Origin: Anaerolineales bacterium
GTDB lineage: Bacteria > Chloroflexota > Anaerolineae > Anaerolineales > UBA4823
NCBI GenBank assembly: GCA_020060465.1
Contig: JAGVAD010000026.1
Coordinates: 1-64,000 of the forward strand
Direction of reading: 5' to 3'
Length of the DNA: 64,000 nt
In this document: positions 18,451 to 27,024 of the stretch, in pieces
How the letters are laid out: each line of letters begins with the position of its first letter
Numbering within the stretch: position 1 is the stretch's first letter
Notes under the pieces: model-generated
The model's input: only the letters and a program-made list of their open reading frames with translations
What the model was told of the DNA's origin: nothing
The model's database searches: none
Made by a program: the position numbers and the translations under genes

Positions 18451-19545
18451 TCATTCTACCCAGCGAATTTCTCCGGTATGAGTGGTATCATAACCGCCCA
18501 GCTCAGCAATGGCCTGGCGCGCTTCGGCGCTGGCCAGCCACTCCGCCAGGCGACGCACAGATGGCAATTCCCATTTCTCTGCTGGAATGACCAGATCATA
18601 GGGTTCAGTCACCAGGGGGATGAAGTCCAGCCCAAACGCATGGGCGGCGGTTTCCAGGCAAAACGTCAGGTCAGCCTGCCCTTCAGCGACGGCGCGCGCC
18701 ACATCAGAGTGCGTCAATCGCTCATCTTGATAACCCTGGATGCGCGAAATGTCAATCCCCAACCGTCGCAATGCTGCATCCAACCAGACGCGCGTGCCGG
18801 AGCCAGGCTGCCGGTTGACAAAACGCAGGCCGGGACGAGCCAGATCGCCCAAACCGCGCACCTCCAGCGGGTTGCCAGGCGGCGTAGCCAACCCCAACCT
18901 GCGCTGCGCCAGCGTGAGCAAAACTACACGCTTCCCTGGCAGCAACCGACGCACATAAGGCTCGTTATAACTGTTGCTCTCTTCATCCCACAAATGGCAA
19001 CCGGCAAGGTCGGCCTGACCTTGCCCCAAAGCAATCAACCCACCCAGACTGCCGGTAAAACCCAATTGCAAGGTGAAACGCGGCATAATCTGTGGGAAAT
19101 GAGCCGCCAGCCAGGAAAGCGCCAGATCATGACTGCCTGCAAAACGCAATACATCCTCCGTTGCATCCGTCGGCGTATTGGCAATGGCGCGCCATTGATC
19201 CAGCGCCAGCCGCAACGCCGATTCAACCTCAGCGGAAGAATAACCCGCAGAGAACGCCTCCAGTAAAAAAGTTTCGGCGCGATGCACCAGCATGGCGCGG
19301 CGCAGCGGAGTGTTATCTTGCCTCACAGGAGGTTCTGCTACCCGCGTACCTTGCCCCGGGCGGCTTGTCACCAATCCCTGGCGCGCCAGTTCGGTATAAG
19401 CGCGCTGTGCGGTGCCTAAGGTGCAACGCCATTGCTTCGCCATCTCGCGCAGCGAGGGCAACCGATCGCCGGGGCGAAACCGCCCATCAAGCACCTCTTG
19501 GCGGATCGCCGCGGCGATCTTTTGATATAAATGCGCTTCTTCCAT
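18451..19545 (-). CDS. GntR-type regulator fused to a periplasmic-binding-protein-like (molybdate/tungstate-like) domain
   Basis: About 364 residues. The first 70 residues are a GntR winged helix (PGDRLPSLREMAKQW, then RPGQGTRV). Residues about 115-355 form a solute-binding-protein fold of the kind seen in cytoplasmic oxyanion sensors (COG1910-like), with GSHDLALSWLA, GSLGGLIAL and RQPGSGTRVWLD. I infer that it senses tungstate or molybdate and controls tupBCA, which lies 1 kb away on the same strand. A TTGTCA/TATACT promoter places the predicted transcription start at the ATG, so the mRNA may be leaderless. No classical ribosome site is needed for that start. Confidence 0.82.
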   Translation of the reverse strand: MEEAHLYQKIAAAIRQEVLDGRFRPGDRLPSLREMAKQWRCTLGTAQRAYTELARQGLVTSRPGQGTRVAEPPVRQDNTPLRRAMLVHRAETFLLEAFSAGYSSAEVESALRLALDQWRAIANTPTDATEDVLRFAGSHDLALSWLAAHFPQIMPRFTLQLGFTGSLGGLIALGQGQADLAGCHLWDEESNSYNEPYVRRLLPGKRVVLLTLAQRRLGLATPPGNPLEVRGLGDLARPGLRFVNRQPGSGTRVWLDAALRRLGIDISRIQGYQDERLTHSDVARAVAEGQADLTFCLETAAHAFGLDFIPLVTEPYDLVIPAEKWELPSVRRLAEWLASAEARQAIAELGGYDTTHTGEIRWVE

Positions 19546-19552
19546 GCGTCCA

Positions 19553-19581
19553 AGTATAGCTTCAAGCAACAGGCTTGACAA
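19553..19581 (-). promoter_or_regulatory. Sigma-70-type promoter of the GntR/PBP regulator
   Basis: On the minus strand TTGTCA (19581-19576) and TATACT (19558-19553) are separated by 17 bp. The predicted start falls at about 19546, next to the ATG at 19545, which implies a leaderless transcript. Confidence 0.6.
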
Positions 19582-19596
19582 GCGGATATGGAACAA

Positions 19597-19624
19597 AATT
19601 GGGCGGCAAGAACGCCGCCCAATT
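19597..19624 (-). terminator. Rho-independent terminator
   Basis: Perfect 11-bp inverted repeat (19597-19607 with 19614-19624) and a 6-nt loop. On the minus strand the stem runs into a short T run. It lies about 110 nt after the stop of the 19733-20263 gene and just before the promoter of the regulator. Confidence 0.7.
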
Positions 19625-19732
19625 CACTATTCAACTTACCGGGATAGCTAAAGCGCGTTTAGCGCGCCAGTTCCGGTCCTAAATAATCAAAAGCCTTATC
19701 CGGCTGGAAATTGCCCTTGCTTAGAAGATATA

Positions 19733-20263
19733 TCAATCGTTAATTTCGACCTTAGGCGTAGTCAGCTCAATGCGATCTACCCCCAATAGTTGTTGCTCGG
19801 AGCGATCCAACTGTGGCAAATTGGCGAAGAGATCCAATGCGCCATCCTCCCTTTTTCGCAACAGAATAGAATTGGATCCCTCATTCACCTGTCCCCAAGT
19901 GAACAACATTGAACGCTTCTGGCGTTGGCTGACAACTGTAAGACGCGTCTCCGCTTTCAATTGGCGAGCGGATACCAGCAGCAGCAACGCGTCGCCCAGA
20001 GACCAACCTGAAATTTGCGCAGCGCCATCCGGCGGATCGAATTGCATGGGTGGCAAACGCCCCAAGGCGCTGCTGGTAAAACCACCCACCCATACACCAT
20101 CTACAAACACTTGAACGACGCCCTTTGTCTGCGCCGCAGTCCGCTCCAAAGAATGCCCCTCGCTTCCGCTCAGACGCTGATCAAAACCGCCGACGCCCAG
20201 CAACGCGGCTGCAAGAATAATCGTCAAGATTGCGCTCAGTACAATGCGATATTTCGGCAACAT
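19733..20263 (-). CDS. Small exported protein of unknown function, next to tungstate transport genes
   Basis: About 176 residues. The ATG at 20263 follows GAGGAG. An N-terminal hydrophobic segment (about 6-26) acts as signal peptide or anchor; the rest is predicted extracytoplasmic. The segment VQVFVDGVWVGGFTSS followed by GWSLGDALLLL recalls short beta-rich domains of molybdopterin-oxidoreductase-type proteins, but the resemblance is too weak for a call. Its position between tupA and the presumed metal-oxyanion regulator suggests a metal-related role; this is inference from location. Confidence 0.55.
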   Translation of the reverse strand: MLPKYRIVLSAILTIILAAALLGVGGFDQRLSGSEGHSLERTAAQTKGVVQVFVDGVWVGGFTSSALGRLPPMQFDPPDGAAQISGWSLGDALLLLVSARQLKAETRLTVVSQRQKRSMLFTWGQVNEGSNSILLRKREDGALDLFANLPQLDRSEQQLLGVDRIELTTPKVEIND

Positions 20264-20342
20264 AATTTTCTCCTCAACAACCCCCAATTGTAACACGTAA
20301 TCTGACTGATTTTATCCAAATTTAGACCGGTTAATCTGGACA

Positions 20343-20418
20343 GGCTCAGGTTAGGATGGCTGAGCCCGTTATCTATTACTGGATGAGAAGTCCGCGCCTT
20401 CGACAAGATCAGGGCGCG
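20343..20418 (-). other. Two hairpins in the spacer between tupA and the small exported protein gene
   Basis: GGCTCAG (20343-20349) pairs with CTGAGCC (20360-20366), and CGCGCC (20393-20398) with GGCGCG (20413-20418). Neither is followed by a T run on the minus strand. They may stabilise the tup mRNA end or belong to the leader of the next gene. Confidence 0.3.
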
Positions 20419-20500
20419 CGATTCCATCGTTATTCCCGCATAGATTTGATATAAGAGATTGGGGTTGATAAAGTTACATCCTTTGCGTTGCCAATTTCTT

Positions 20501-21421
20501 TTAAGGCTGCGGTGTGATGATCCGAGCGTCATGCCAGGGTCGCGAATCGGGAATGAACAATGACTGGCCGAACTCTTCGATACCGAAAGCTCTGATCTTC
20601 TCTTGAACCGGAACCGAAATTATCCATTCCACAAATTTCGTTGCTAATTCGATGTGGATAGCTGGATTCTTCTCCGGGTTGACGATGATCACGCCATAGG
20701 GGTTGAATAACGCTGCATCGCCTTCTACCAGAATCTTCAAGTTCAAGCCCTGAGCGGCGCGCGCCAGATAAGTGGCGCGGTCGCTCAATGTATAGGCTTG
20801 CTGTTCGCTGGCTATGGTAAGCGCCTCGCTCATCCCCTGTCCAATGGAGAGATACCATTCCCCCTTTGGCTCTATACTTGCCTTAGCCCAAATGGATTTT
20901 TCTTTGGCGTACGTGCCGGATTCGTCGCCACGCGAAACGAACCTTGCCTGGGCTTCAGCAAGCTGTTTGAAAGCCTCGATTGCGCTGGTCATCCCCAAGA
21001 TGCCAGCCGGATCATCCGGCGGGCCAACCAGGACGAAGTCATTGTACATCACATCTTCGCGGCGAATGCCATGTTTGGCGGCCATGAACTCATCTTCTTG
21101 GGCGCGGGCATGCACCAATAATACATCCGCGTTGCCATCTCTACCGATCTGCAAAGCCTGGCCTGTGCCAACCGCGATTACATCTACTTTGACATTGTAC
21201 TCCCTCTCGAAGTCGGGTAGCAAATACTGGAGCAATCCAGAGTCGTCGGTAGAAGTCGTCGTGGCAAGAATCAGATGACCTGCCGGCGCTTGCGTTGAGA
21301 CGAGAATCTCTGCTGTCGCTGCGGGCGTATCTGCCGCTGACTGCGGTATAGCCGCACGGGAGCAACCGCCCCATAGCAGACTCAAAATCAACAAGAGCGA
21401 CAAACATAGAAAGCCTTTCAT
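20501..21421 (-). CDS. tupA: Tungstate/molybdate ABC transporter, substrate-binding lipoprotein
   Basis: About 306 residues from the ATG at 21421, which gives a compact lipoprotein signal ending in WGGC with Cys20. Upstream in-frame ATGs would extend into the ATPase gene; one at 21451 is possible. TupA hallmarks are present: TTTSTDDSGLL near residue 52, GTGQAL, RGDESGTY and NPYGVIIVNP, the residues that coordinate the oxyanion in this family. TupA proteins bind tungstate with very high affinity. The gene is third in tupB-tupC-tupA. Confidence 0.92.
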   Translation of the reverse strand: MKGFLCLSLLLILSLLWGGCSRAAIPQSAADTPAATAEILVSTQAPAGHLILATTTSTDDSGLLQYLLPDFEREYNVKVDVIAVGTGQALQIGRDGNADVLLVHARAQEDEFMAAKHGIRREDVMYNDFVLVGPPDDPAGILGMTSAIEAFKQLAEAQARFVSRGDESGTYAKEKSIWAKASIEPKGEWYLSIGQGMSEALTIASEQQAYTLSDRATYLARAAQGLNLKILVEGDAALFNPYGVIIVNPEKNPAIHIELATKFVEWIISVPVQEKIRAFGIEEFGQSLFIPDSRPWHDARIITPQP

Positions 21422-21455
21422 GACGCTGTCCACCGCGAGGATCTTTTGCATAGGG

Positions 21456-22202
21456 TTAATAAACCATCTCGCCGTGAATGAACGCCCGCGTACGAGCATC
21501 CTGTGGGGCTTCAAAAAACTGTTCTGTGTCAGCCGTTTCAATGATCTGACCATCCAGTAAAAAGGCAACTCGCTGCGCCAGGCGGCGCGCCTGAAAAACG
21601 TTGTGCGTCACCAACACCAGAGTCGTTCCTTGATCGCGATTCAGACGCTGAATGATACCCTCGATCAATCCAACGTTGTATGGATCCAAATTCGCCGTCG
21701 GCTCATCCAGCAACAACACTTGTGGATGGATAGCCAGGGCGCGCGCCAGCGCCACTCGCTGCGCCTCACCGCCAGATAAGGTATGCGCCCGCTGATGCGC
21801 CAAACCCTGCAAACCAACCAATGCCAACGCTTGCTCCACCCACGCCCTGGCGTCATGCTCACCGCGTAACCTTAATCCATACGCCGTGTTATCCCACACA
21901 CTCCGATTGAGCAACATCGGACGTTGAAAGACTGTAACTATCCTTCGACGCACATACAGTTCTGGCGATCGAGCGGAGTGATATACCTGGCCTTCAAACT
22001 CGATTATCCCTTCGCTGGGCGGCTCCAAAAAGTTGAGCAGGCGCAACAAGGTACTTTTTCCCGAACCGCTTGGTCCCACCAGCGCCACCACTTCACCGCG
22101 AAAGACCTCCAGCGCGGCAATACTCAACACGCGCCGCTCGCCATAGATTTTGGTCAAATTTCTCAGGCGATAAACCGCATCCGCACAGCGCGCCTCACTC
22201 AT
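21456..22202 (-). CDS. tupC: Tungstate ABC transporter, ATP-binding protein
   Basis: About 248 residues. Walker A GPSGSGKST, signature LSGGEAQR and Walker B VLLLDEPTANLD are intact. The ATG at 22202 overlaps the end of the permease gene by 8 bp, indicating translational coupling. Together with the TupB-type permease and TupA it forms a complete tungstate importer in the cytoplasmic membrane. Confidence 0.92.
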   Translation of the reverse strand: MSEARCADAVYRLRNLTKIYGERRVLSIAALEVFRGEVVALVGPSGSGKSTLLRLLNFLEPPSEGIIEFEGQVYHSARSPELYVRRRIVTVFQRPMLLNRSVWDNTAYGLRLRGEHDARAWVEQALALVGLQGLAHQRAHTLSGGEAQRVALARALAIHPQVLLLDEPTANLDPYNVGLIEGIIQRLNRDQGTTLVLVTHNVFQARRLAQRVAFLLDGQIIETADTEQFFEAPQDARTRAFIHGEMVY

Positions 22203-22857
22203 CGAACGCCCTCCCTTGCAACCGCAACATGACCAGGTTTGCCAAAAATGTGAGCAGCAATAATACCCCGCCCAACGCCAGGGCCAACTCGAAGTTGCCC
22301 TTGCGTGTTTCCAGCACAATGGCGGTAGTCAACACCCGCGTGCGTCCTTCAATGTTGCCACCCACCAACATGACCGCACCCACTTCGGAAATAATCCCCC
22401 CAAAGCCAGCCGCGATGGCTACGATCACCCCCAGACGCGCTTCCATCAATACAGTCAACGCCGCCTGACGCGGGGTTGCGCCAAGAGAGACCAGTTGCTG
22501 CCGCAATTGAGGATGTACGCCCATCACTGCTGCCATGGTGAAACCCGCCACCAGTGGAAAGGCGATCACCGTCTGCGCCACAACCATCGCCGCCGGGGTA
22601 AAAAGTCTCGGTAAAAAGGGCAAATTGAGCGAACCCAAGACTCCATTGCGTGAGAGCAATAAATAGACGAACAGACCGATTACCACCGGGGGAAAGCCCA
22701 TGCCGGTGTATAACATCGCGGCAATCAGCCGCCGGCCGCGAAAACGTTTCAGTCCTACCCAGGCTCCTAAAGGCACACCAATGACCGAGCTGAACAGCAA
22801 CGCCTGCCCAGATACCCTTAGAGAGAGCAGAACAATTTCGATAAAATCAGAGGACAT
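22195..22857 (-). CDS. tupB: Tungstate ABC transporter, permease
   Basis: 220 residues with five or six membrane helices and the binding-protein-dependent transport loop around LVSLGATPRQAAL. It is the first gene of the operon. It has no clear ribosome site; the predicted transcript start (about 22898) leaves a 40-nt leader. The promoter and overlapping inverted repeat upstream are listed separately. Confidence 0.92.
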   Translation of the reverse strand: MSSDFIEIVLLSLRVSGQALLFSSVIGVPLGAWVGLKRFRGRRLIAAMLYTGMGFPPVVIGLFVYLLLSRNGVLGSLNLPFLPRLFTPAAMVVAQTVIAFPLVAGFTMAAVMGVHPQLRQQLVSLGATPRQAALTVLMEARLGVIVAIAAGFGGIISEVGAVMLVGGNIEGRTRVLTTAIVLETRKGNFELALALGGVLLLLTFLANLVMLRLQGRAFDE

Positions 22858-22890
22858 ATCAAATAGCGACGCGCCCGAAAACTTGTATCT

Positions 22891-22933
22891 CTTGTATCAA
22901 GACAAGTATAATTTGAGCATCGCAAGCTGTCAA
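22891..22933 (-). promoter_or_regulatory. Promoter of tupBCA with overlapping inverted-repeat operator
   Basis: On the minus strand TTGACA (22933-22928) and TATACT (22910-22905) are spaced by exactly 17 bp, a near-consensus sigma-70 promoter. The inverted repeat CTTGT/ACAAG (22891-22895 and 22902-22906) covers the -10 edge and predicted start, and CTTGTAT occurs again at 22882-22888. This is a typical position for repressor binding; the GntR/PBP fusion nearby is the obvious candidate. Confidence 0.65.
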
Positions 22934-23006
22934 GTTGCGGGTCACGTTTTGAATACGCCCCGCTCGGTCAGCGACCGATGTTGCGCTGGAACCCTTCCGG
23001 CCAGTT

Positions 23007-23423
23007 TCAGCGCTTCAACACCAGGCTGAGCAAACCTGTCACCCCCAGCAGCGCGCCAGCTTGAAATAAGTAGGAGCCGGGCGAGACGTACTGCACAATG
23101 GCATACAGCGTCATAGGAACGGGTAGAAAAAACAACAATGGGGTGAGAAAGAGGAGCAAGAGCCCAAAAATCGTGAAAGCACTTCCTATCGGACGGTCTT
23201 TCTGGGCGGAGGAGAACAAATACCAGAATAAGCCCAATCCCCCCAGCGCCAGCAGTAACTCAAACAGCGGAAAGAGCCATACCAGCAATGGCTCCAAACC
23301 GGCGCCTTCTGAATTGCGTATCTGCAATCCCGTCACCGCCAGGTCGAATAAAAAAGCCATCAACAGCAAAGCGATCATTCCACTGAATAACAGCAGTCGT
23401 GGCAATAGTTTTGAGTTGGACAT
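23007..23423 (-). CDS. Small membrane protein of unknown function
   Basis: About 138 residues with four hydrophobic segments (near 8-28, 45-66, 82-105 and 112-136) and few charged residues. I do not recognise the family. The ATG at 23423 is 10 nt after GGAG; a TTG at 23429 is closer to that site and could be the true start. Single gene, upstream of tupB on the same strand but separated from it by the strong tup promoter. Confidence 0.6.
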   Translation of the reverse strand: MSNSKLLPRLLLFSGMIALLLMAFLFDLAVTGLQIRNSEGAGLEPLLVWLFPLFELLLALGGLGLFWYLFSSAQKDRPIGSAFTIFGLLLLFLTPLLFFLPVPMTLYAIVQYVSPGSYLFQAGALLGVTGLLSLVLKR

Positions 23424-23697
23424 TGTCAACTTTCTCCAGAGAAGGGGAATGTAAGTTCGTTGGACATTTAACCTTCATTAAGTCAAAAGAGCCATTGGGC
23501 GCAGAAAATGTTTTCCGAGCAACGAATAGAAAATGAAACCCTCTGCATTATACACCGGAGGGAATTATCCGCTTTCCCTCGAAACAGAATAGATGGGGCG
23601 CTCAAAAGATATTCCCTCGAAGAAGACCTTGCCAGGGTATTTGTGCTGTATCAGCCAATCGTCATCATGACGCCGGCGTTCATAGTACAATATCCAT

Positions 23698-24561
23698 GTG
23701 TCCGCGTTGCCGTTGATGATGCTTCTCGCCGCCGCTGCATTGCACGCTGGCTGGAATCTGCTCCTCAAACAAGTAGAAGAAAAATATATCGTTTCCTGGT
23801 GGGCGGCGCTGTTCAACCTGACGCTTCTACCGCCCGCACTACTGCTCTGGGGACCGCCCGTAGCGCGCATCTGGCCCTATCTGCTCGCCAGTGGACTGAC
23901 AGAGGCGTTCTATATGGCGGCGCTGGCCTCGGCCTATCATTTGAGCGACTTCTCGTTGGTCTATCCGATCGCTCGCGGCGCTGCACCAGCCTTCCTGGCA
24001 TTGTGGGCAATGCTCTTTCTGGGCGAACGCCTCACCCCTCTGGGCGCAGTCGGGTTAATGTTGGTAATTGGCGGATTGATGATCGTGGGCGTCAGTGGCT
24101 TGCTGTATCATCGCAGCGCCGCGCATTCAGCGGCAATCAGCCGCCTGGCAATTGTGCTGGCGCTAGGCGTAGCGCTGTTGATCTCCATTTACTCCACCAT
24201 AGATGGCGCAGCAGTCAAACTAACCGCCCCCACACCCTACACCCTGATGGCGCTCAGCCTGTCGGGTGTCTTCTTCACACCTTTTGCCCTGCAGCGCGGC
24301 GGATGGAAGCGAGTGGCGAACGTCGCTCATGCGCACTGGCGGCGCATCTTAGCCATTGGCGTGATCGGGCTGATCACTTACACTTTGGTGCTGAACGCCT
24401 ATGCCATCGCTCAGGTCAGCTATAGCGGGGCAATCCGCGAAGTGAGCGTGGTCTTCGCCGCCCTCATGGGCTGGAAACTGCTAGGCGAAGAGATGGGCAG
24501 GCTGCGTGTAATTGGCGCAACAGTGATCTTTTGCGGCGTCCTGCTAATCGTGATGGGTTAG
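23698..24561 (+). CDS. EamA/DMT superfamily transporter
   Basis: 287 residues with ten predicted membrane helices in two EamA halves; LFLGERLTPLG ends the first half and KLLGEEMGRLRVIGA the second, both typical. The family exports or imports metabolites and amino acids; no substrate is assignable. The start is GTG at 23698, only 6 nt after a TACAAT -10 box (23686-23691), suggesting a leaderless transcript. No ribosome site is visible. Confidence 0.88.
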   Translation: MSALPLMMLLAAAALHAGWNLLLKQVEEKYIVSWWAALFNLTLLPPALLLWGPPVARIWPYLLASGLTEAFYMAALASAYHLSDFSLVYPIARGAAPAFLALWAMLFLGERLTPLGAVGLMLVIGGLMIVGVSGLLYHRSAAHSAAISRLAIVLALGVALLISIYSTIDGAAVKLTAPTPYTLMALSLSGVFFTPFALQRGGWKRVANVAHAHWRRILAIGVIGLITYTLVLNAYAIAQVSYSGAIREVSVVFAALMGWKLLGEEMGRLRVIGATVIFCGVLLIVMG

Positions 24562-24619
24562 CGCGCAACTGCCGTGCGCTCAAAAAACGCCAGCGTATTG
24601 TAAATGCCCTCGACCTCGA

Positions 24620-25354
24620 TCACGGGATGCTGATCTCGATCAGCGCCTTATCTACGTACACGTCGCGGTAGTGACAGTCGTAGAGATGATCGCGATCGCA
24701 CCAATACTGATAGTAATTCCAGTTAGAATAGTCGCCCCAGTCCTCGTTGAAGTAGTTCCAGCCGTAATCATCCCAATGCTTATAAAAATAGGAGGTGTAG
24801 CGACACCACCAGATGCGCATCCAGGTTGGCTGCGGCGGGTAGAACTCCACATAATAGCGCGGCTTGATAAAGTTGCCCCCATAAGGTAACTTCGTCCCAA
24901 TCCAGTAGGTGCGGTTATATAAATTGCGCACCCGCAGAATATAAGGACGGCCATAACTGGAAGGCAGCGTAGCCGTCGGCAGCAATGTGGGTAGAACAAA
25001 CGGCAAGGAGGTAAAGGTAGGTTCAGGCGTATAAGTGGGGAGTGGCGTATAAGTGGGTAGAGGCGTATAAGTAGGCAATGGGGTATAGGTGGGCTGCTCC
25101 GGTTGCGCTTGCGGCGGCTGAGCCGGCGGTTGCTGGACAACTGCAGATTGTGTTGCCGCCAGGATAGCAAGCTGCACAGCAATAGCTGTTTCCATTTGGC
25201 CGGAAGGCTGCTGGCTGAACCCTTGAACGAGCGAACACCCGCTCAGGATTGCGATCATCAGACAGCATAGCAGAACGCGCGGTAGGAGTGCGGTCAGCGC
25301 GCTGATCTTGCGCTGAGGATCGCCCAAAATGCGACGGATCGGTTGGTGTGTCAT
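24620..25354 (-). CDS. Lipoprotein with Pro/Thr repeat linker and Tyr/Trp-rich C-terminal domain
   Basis: 244 residues. A signal peptide ends in ILSGC with Cys40. A Gln/Pro-rich stretch is followed by four copies of a Thr-Tyr-Thr-Pro-Leu/Glu-Pro hexapeptide (about 88-115), encoded by near-identical 18-bp DNA repeats at about 25020-25085. Residues about 135-244 are very rich in Tyr, Trp and Asp, with four Cys, and include YNRTYWIGTKLPYGG. I do not recognise this domain. The composition suggests carbohydrate or surface contact. It is flanked by unrelated genes. Confidence 0.7.
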   Translation of the reverse strand: MTHQPIRRILGDPQRKISALTALLPRVLLCCLMIAILSGCSLVQGFSQQPSGQMETAIAVQLAILAATQSAVVQQPPAQPPQAQPEQPTYTPLPTYTPLPTYTPLPTYTPEPTFTSLPFVLPTLLPTATLPSSYGRPYILRVRNLYNRTYWIGTKLPYGGNFIKPRYYVEFYPPQPTWMRIWWCRYTSYFYKHWDDYGWNYFNEDWGDYSNWNYYQYWCDRDHLYDCHYRDVYVDKALIEISIP

Positions 25355-25536
25355 GGTAGTTTCCCTGTTCCCGGTCTGTTTTCAAAGGACGTTTGCAGGG
25401 CGCTGCCGACCGGCGCGGCAGCCATGCCCCCTGGGACTATCGTGTTACCCGTCCACAACACGGGCGGGACAATCTATTCATATTATATGTCATTTTTACT
25501 CGCCAGGAAATAGCCTCACGCTCCGTCGCCTTTGAT

Positions 25537-25542
25537 TATAAT
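25537..25542 (+). promoter_or_regulatory. -10 box giving a leaderless transcript for the methyltransferase
   Basis: A perfect TATAAT ends 7 nt before the ATG at 25550, so transcription should begin at the start codon. No good -35 hexamer is seen at the expected spacing. Confidence 0.45.
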
Positions 25543-25549
25543 CATAGGT

Positions 25550-26482
25550 ATGGTCAAAAAGAGGCGCGCTACACGCACCAGTCCCTTTGGATCGCCGGGC
25601 CGTATCAGCCATGACGCTGCCCCGTTTTACGCCAGCAAGCTATACGCCGATTTGCAGACCCCTCTTACGCAGACAGAAGATGTAAGCATAGAAACTCCCC
25701 TGCCATCTGAAGCCGCAAACCGCATCTTCTGCGCTTCGGCGGAGGCTATGACCGCGCTGCCAGACGCCTGCATCCACCTGATGGTCACTTCGCCACCCTA
25801 TAATGTAGGCAAGGATTACGACGCAGACTTGAGCCTGGATGAGTATCGCGCTTTCTTGAAGCGCATCTGGGCAGAGGTACATCGCGTGCTCGTCCCCGGA
25901 GGGCGAGCGTGCATCAATCTTGCCAATCTGGGGCGCAAACCTTATATTCCACTACACGCATATCTTATCGGCGACATGCTCGACCTGGGTTTTCTCATGC
26001 GCGGCGAAATCATCTGGGATAAAGGCGCCAGCGCAGCCGCTTCCACCGCCTGGGGGAGCTGGCGATCACCGGCTAACCCCACCCTGCGCGACGTACATGA
26101 ATACATCCTGGTTTTTTGCAAAGGCGCCTTCCGCCGCCCGCCGCCGGATGGACGCGAAAGCACCATCAGCCGCGACCAGTTTCTGGAATATACCAAGAGC
26201 GTGTGGACCTTCCCCGCCGCCTCCGCCCGTAAAGTAGGTCACCCTGCTCCCTTCCCAGTGGAGTTGCCTTACCGCCTGATCCAGCTCTACACCTACTCTG
26301 GAGAAGTTGTGCTGGATCCGTTTATGGGGAGTGGACAAACTGCATTGGCGGCGCTCCAGGCCGGGCGGCGTTTCGTCGGCTACGAAGTAGATGAAAGTTA
26401 TGTGCGCCTGGCAGAAGATCGCCTGCGTCGGGCAGAAGGAGGGATGCCATATGACGCCAATTCACCTTTACAGGAGAAATGA
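25550..26482 (+). CDS. DNA methyltransferase (N4-cytosine/N6-adenine, beta-class order)
   Basis: About 310 residues. The catalytic motif SPPY lies at 81-84, followed by the target-recognition region and then the AdoMet-binding motif D256-PFMGSG-Q263, the order of beta-class amino-methyltransferases. The first 45 residues are basic and probably disordered. No restriction endonuclease is adjacent, so it is an orphan enzyme, perhaps regulatory or protective. The ATG at 25550 lies 7 nt after TATAAT. The stop overlaps the start of the DinB gene, so the two are cotranscribed. Confidence 0.88.
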   Translation: MVKKRRATRTSPFGSPGRISHDAAPFYASKLYADLQTPLTQTEDVSIETPLPSEAANRIFCASAEAMTALPDACIHLMVTSPPYNVGKDYDADLSLDEYRAFLKRIWAEVHRVLVPGGRACINLANLGRKPYIPLHAYLIGDMLDLGFLMRGEIIWDKGASAAASTAWGSWRSPANPTLRDVHEYILVFCKGAFRRPPPDGRESTISRDQFLEYTKSVWTFPAASARKVGHPAPFPVELPYRLIQLYTYSGEVVLDPFMGSGQTALAALQAGRRFVGYEVDESYVRLAEDRLRRAEGGMPYDANSPLQEK

Positions 26483-26976
26483 TGGACAAAAACACTCTGA
26501 CCGCCTTGTATGATTACACCTGTTGGGCTAACTCCCGTTTATTAGACGCCCTACGGCAAGCTGGCGAGGCAGCTTTCACTGCGCCGAACCCGGCTCTGTA
26601 TCATGGCAGTCTGCGCGGTGTGTTGACGCACATGCTCAGCGCTGAATGGATCTGGCGCATGCGCTTGCAGGAAGGCATTTCGCCTACCACACTGTTAGAC
26701 GCACAAGACTTCTCCAATATCGAGGCGCTGGCTGACCGTTGGGCGCAGGAGCAAGCCGCCATGCGAGCGTATCTGGAAAGCCTGAGCGATGCCGATTTGC
26801 AACGCGTTGCGCGCTACCGCTCTACTAAGGGCGTGGCTTACGAAAACGTCGTCTGGCATGTGTTGACGCACGTGGTCAACCACAGCACACAACATCGCAG
26901 CGAAGCCGCTATGGTTCTGACCCAACTAGGAAGTTCGCCCGGCGACCTGGATTTGATCGTCTATTTTCGTATGTAA
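26482..26976 (+). CDS. DinB family protein
   Basis: 164 residues forming a DinB four-helix bundle. The metal triad is H50 (LTHMLSAEW), H134 and H138 (NHSTQHRSE). Members bind Zn or Ni; some are thiol transferases or damage-induced proteins. GGAG lies 5 nt before the ATG at 26482; an adjacent ATG at 26479 is also possible. It overlaps the methyltransferase stop codon, suggesting translational coupling. Confidence 0.88.
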   Translation: MDKNTLTALYDYTCWANSRLLDALRQAGEAAFTAPNPALYHGSLRGVLTHMLSAEWIWRMRLQEGISPTTLLDAQDFSNIEALADRWAQEQAAMRAYLESLSDADLQRVARYRSTKGVAYENVVWHVLTHVVNHSTQHRSEAAMVLTQLGSSPGDLDLIVYFRM

Positions 26977-27024
26977 GGCGGACCATCGAGCGCCGTAAAC
27001 CAGGCAGTTTCCGAGGAGGCAAAT

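Noticed and set aside
20236-20532. 98-codon minus-strand frame between tupA and the small exported protein gene
   Set aside because: It overlaps both neighbours, has no ribosome site and no recognisable features; two hairpins lie in the same stretch.
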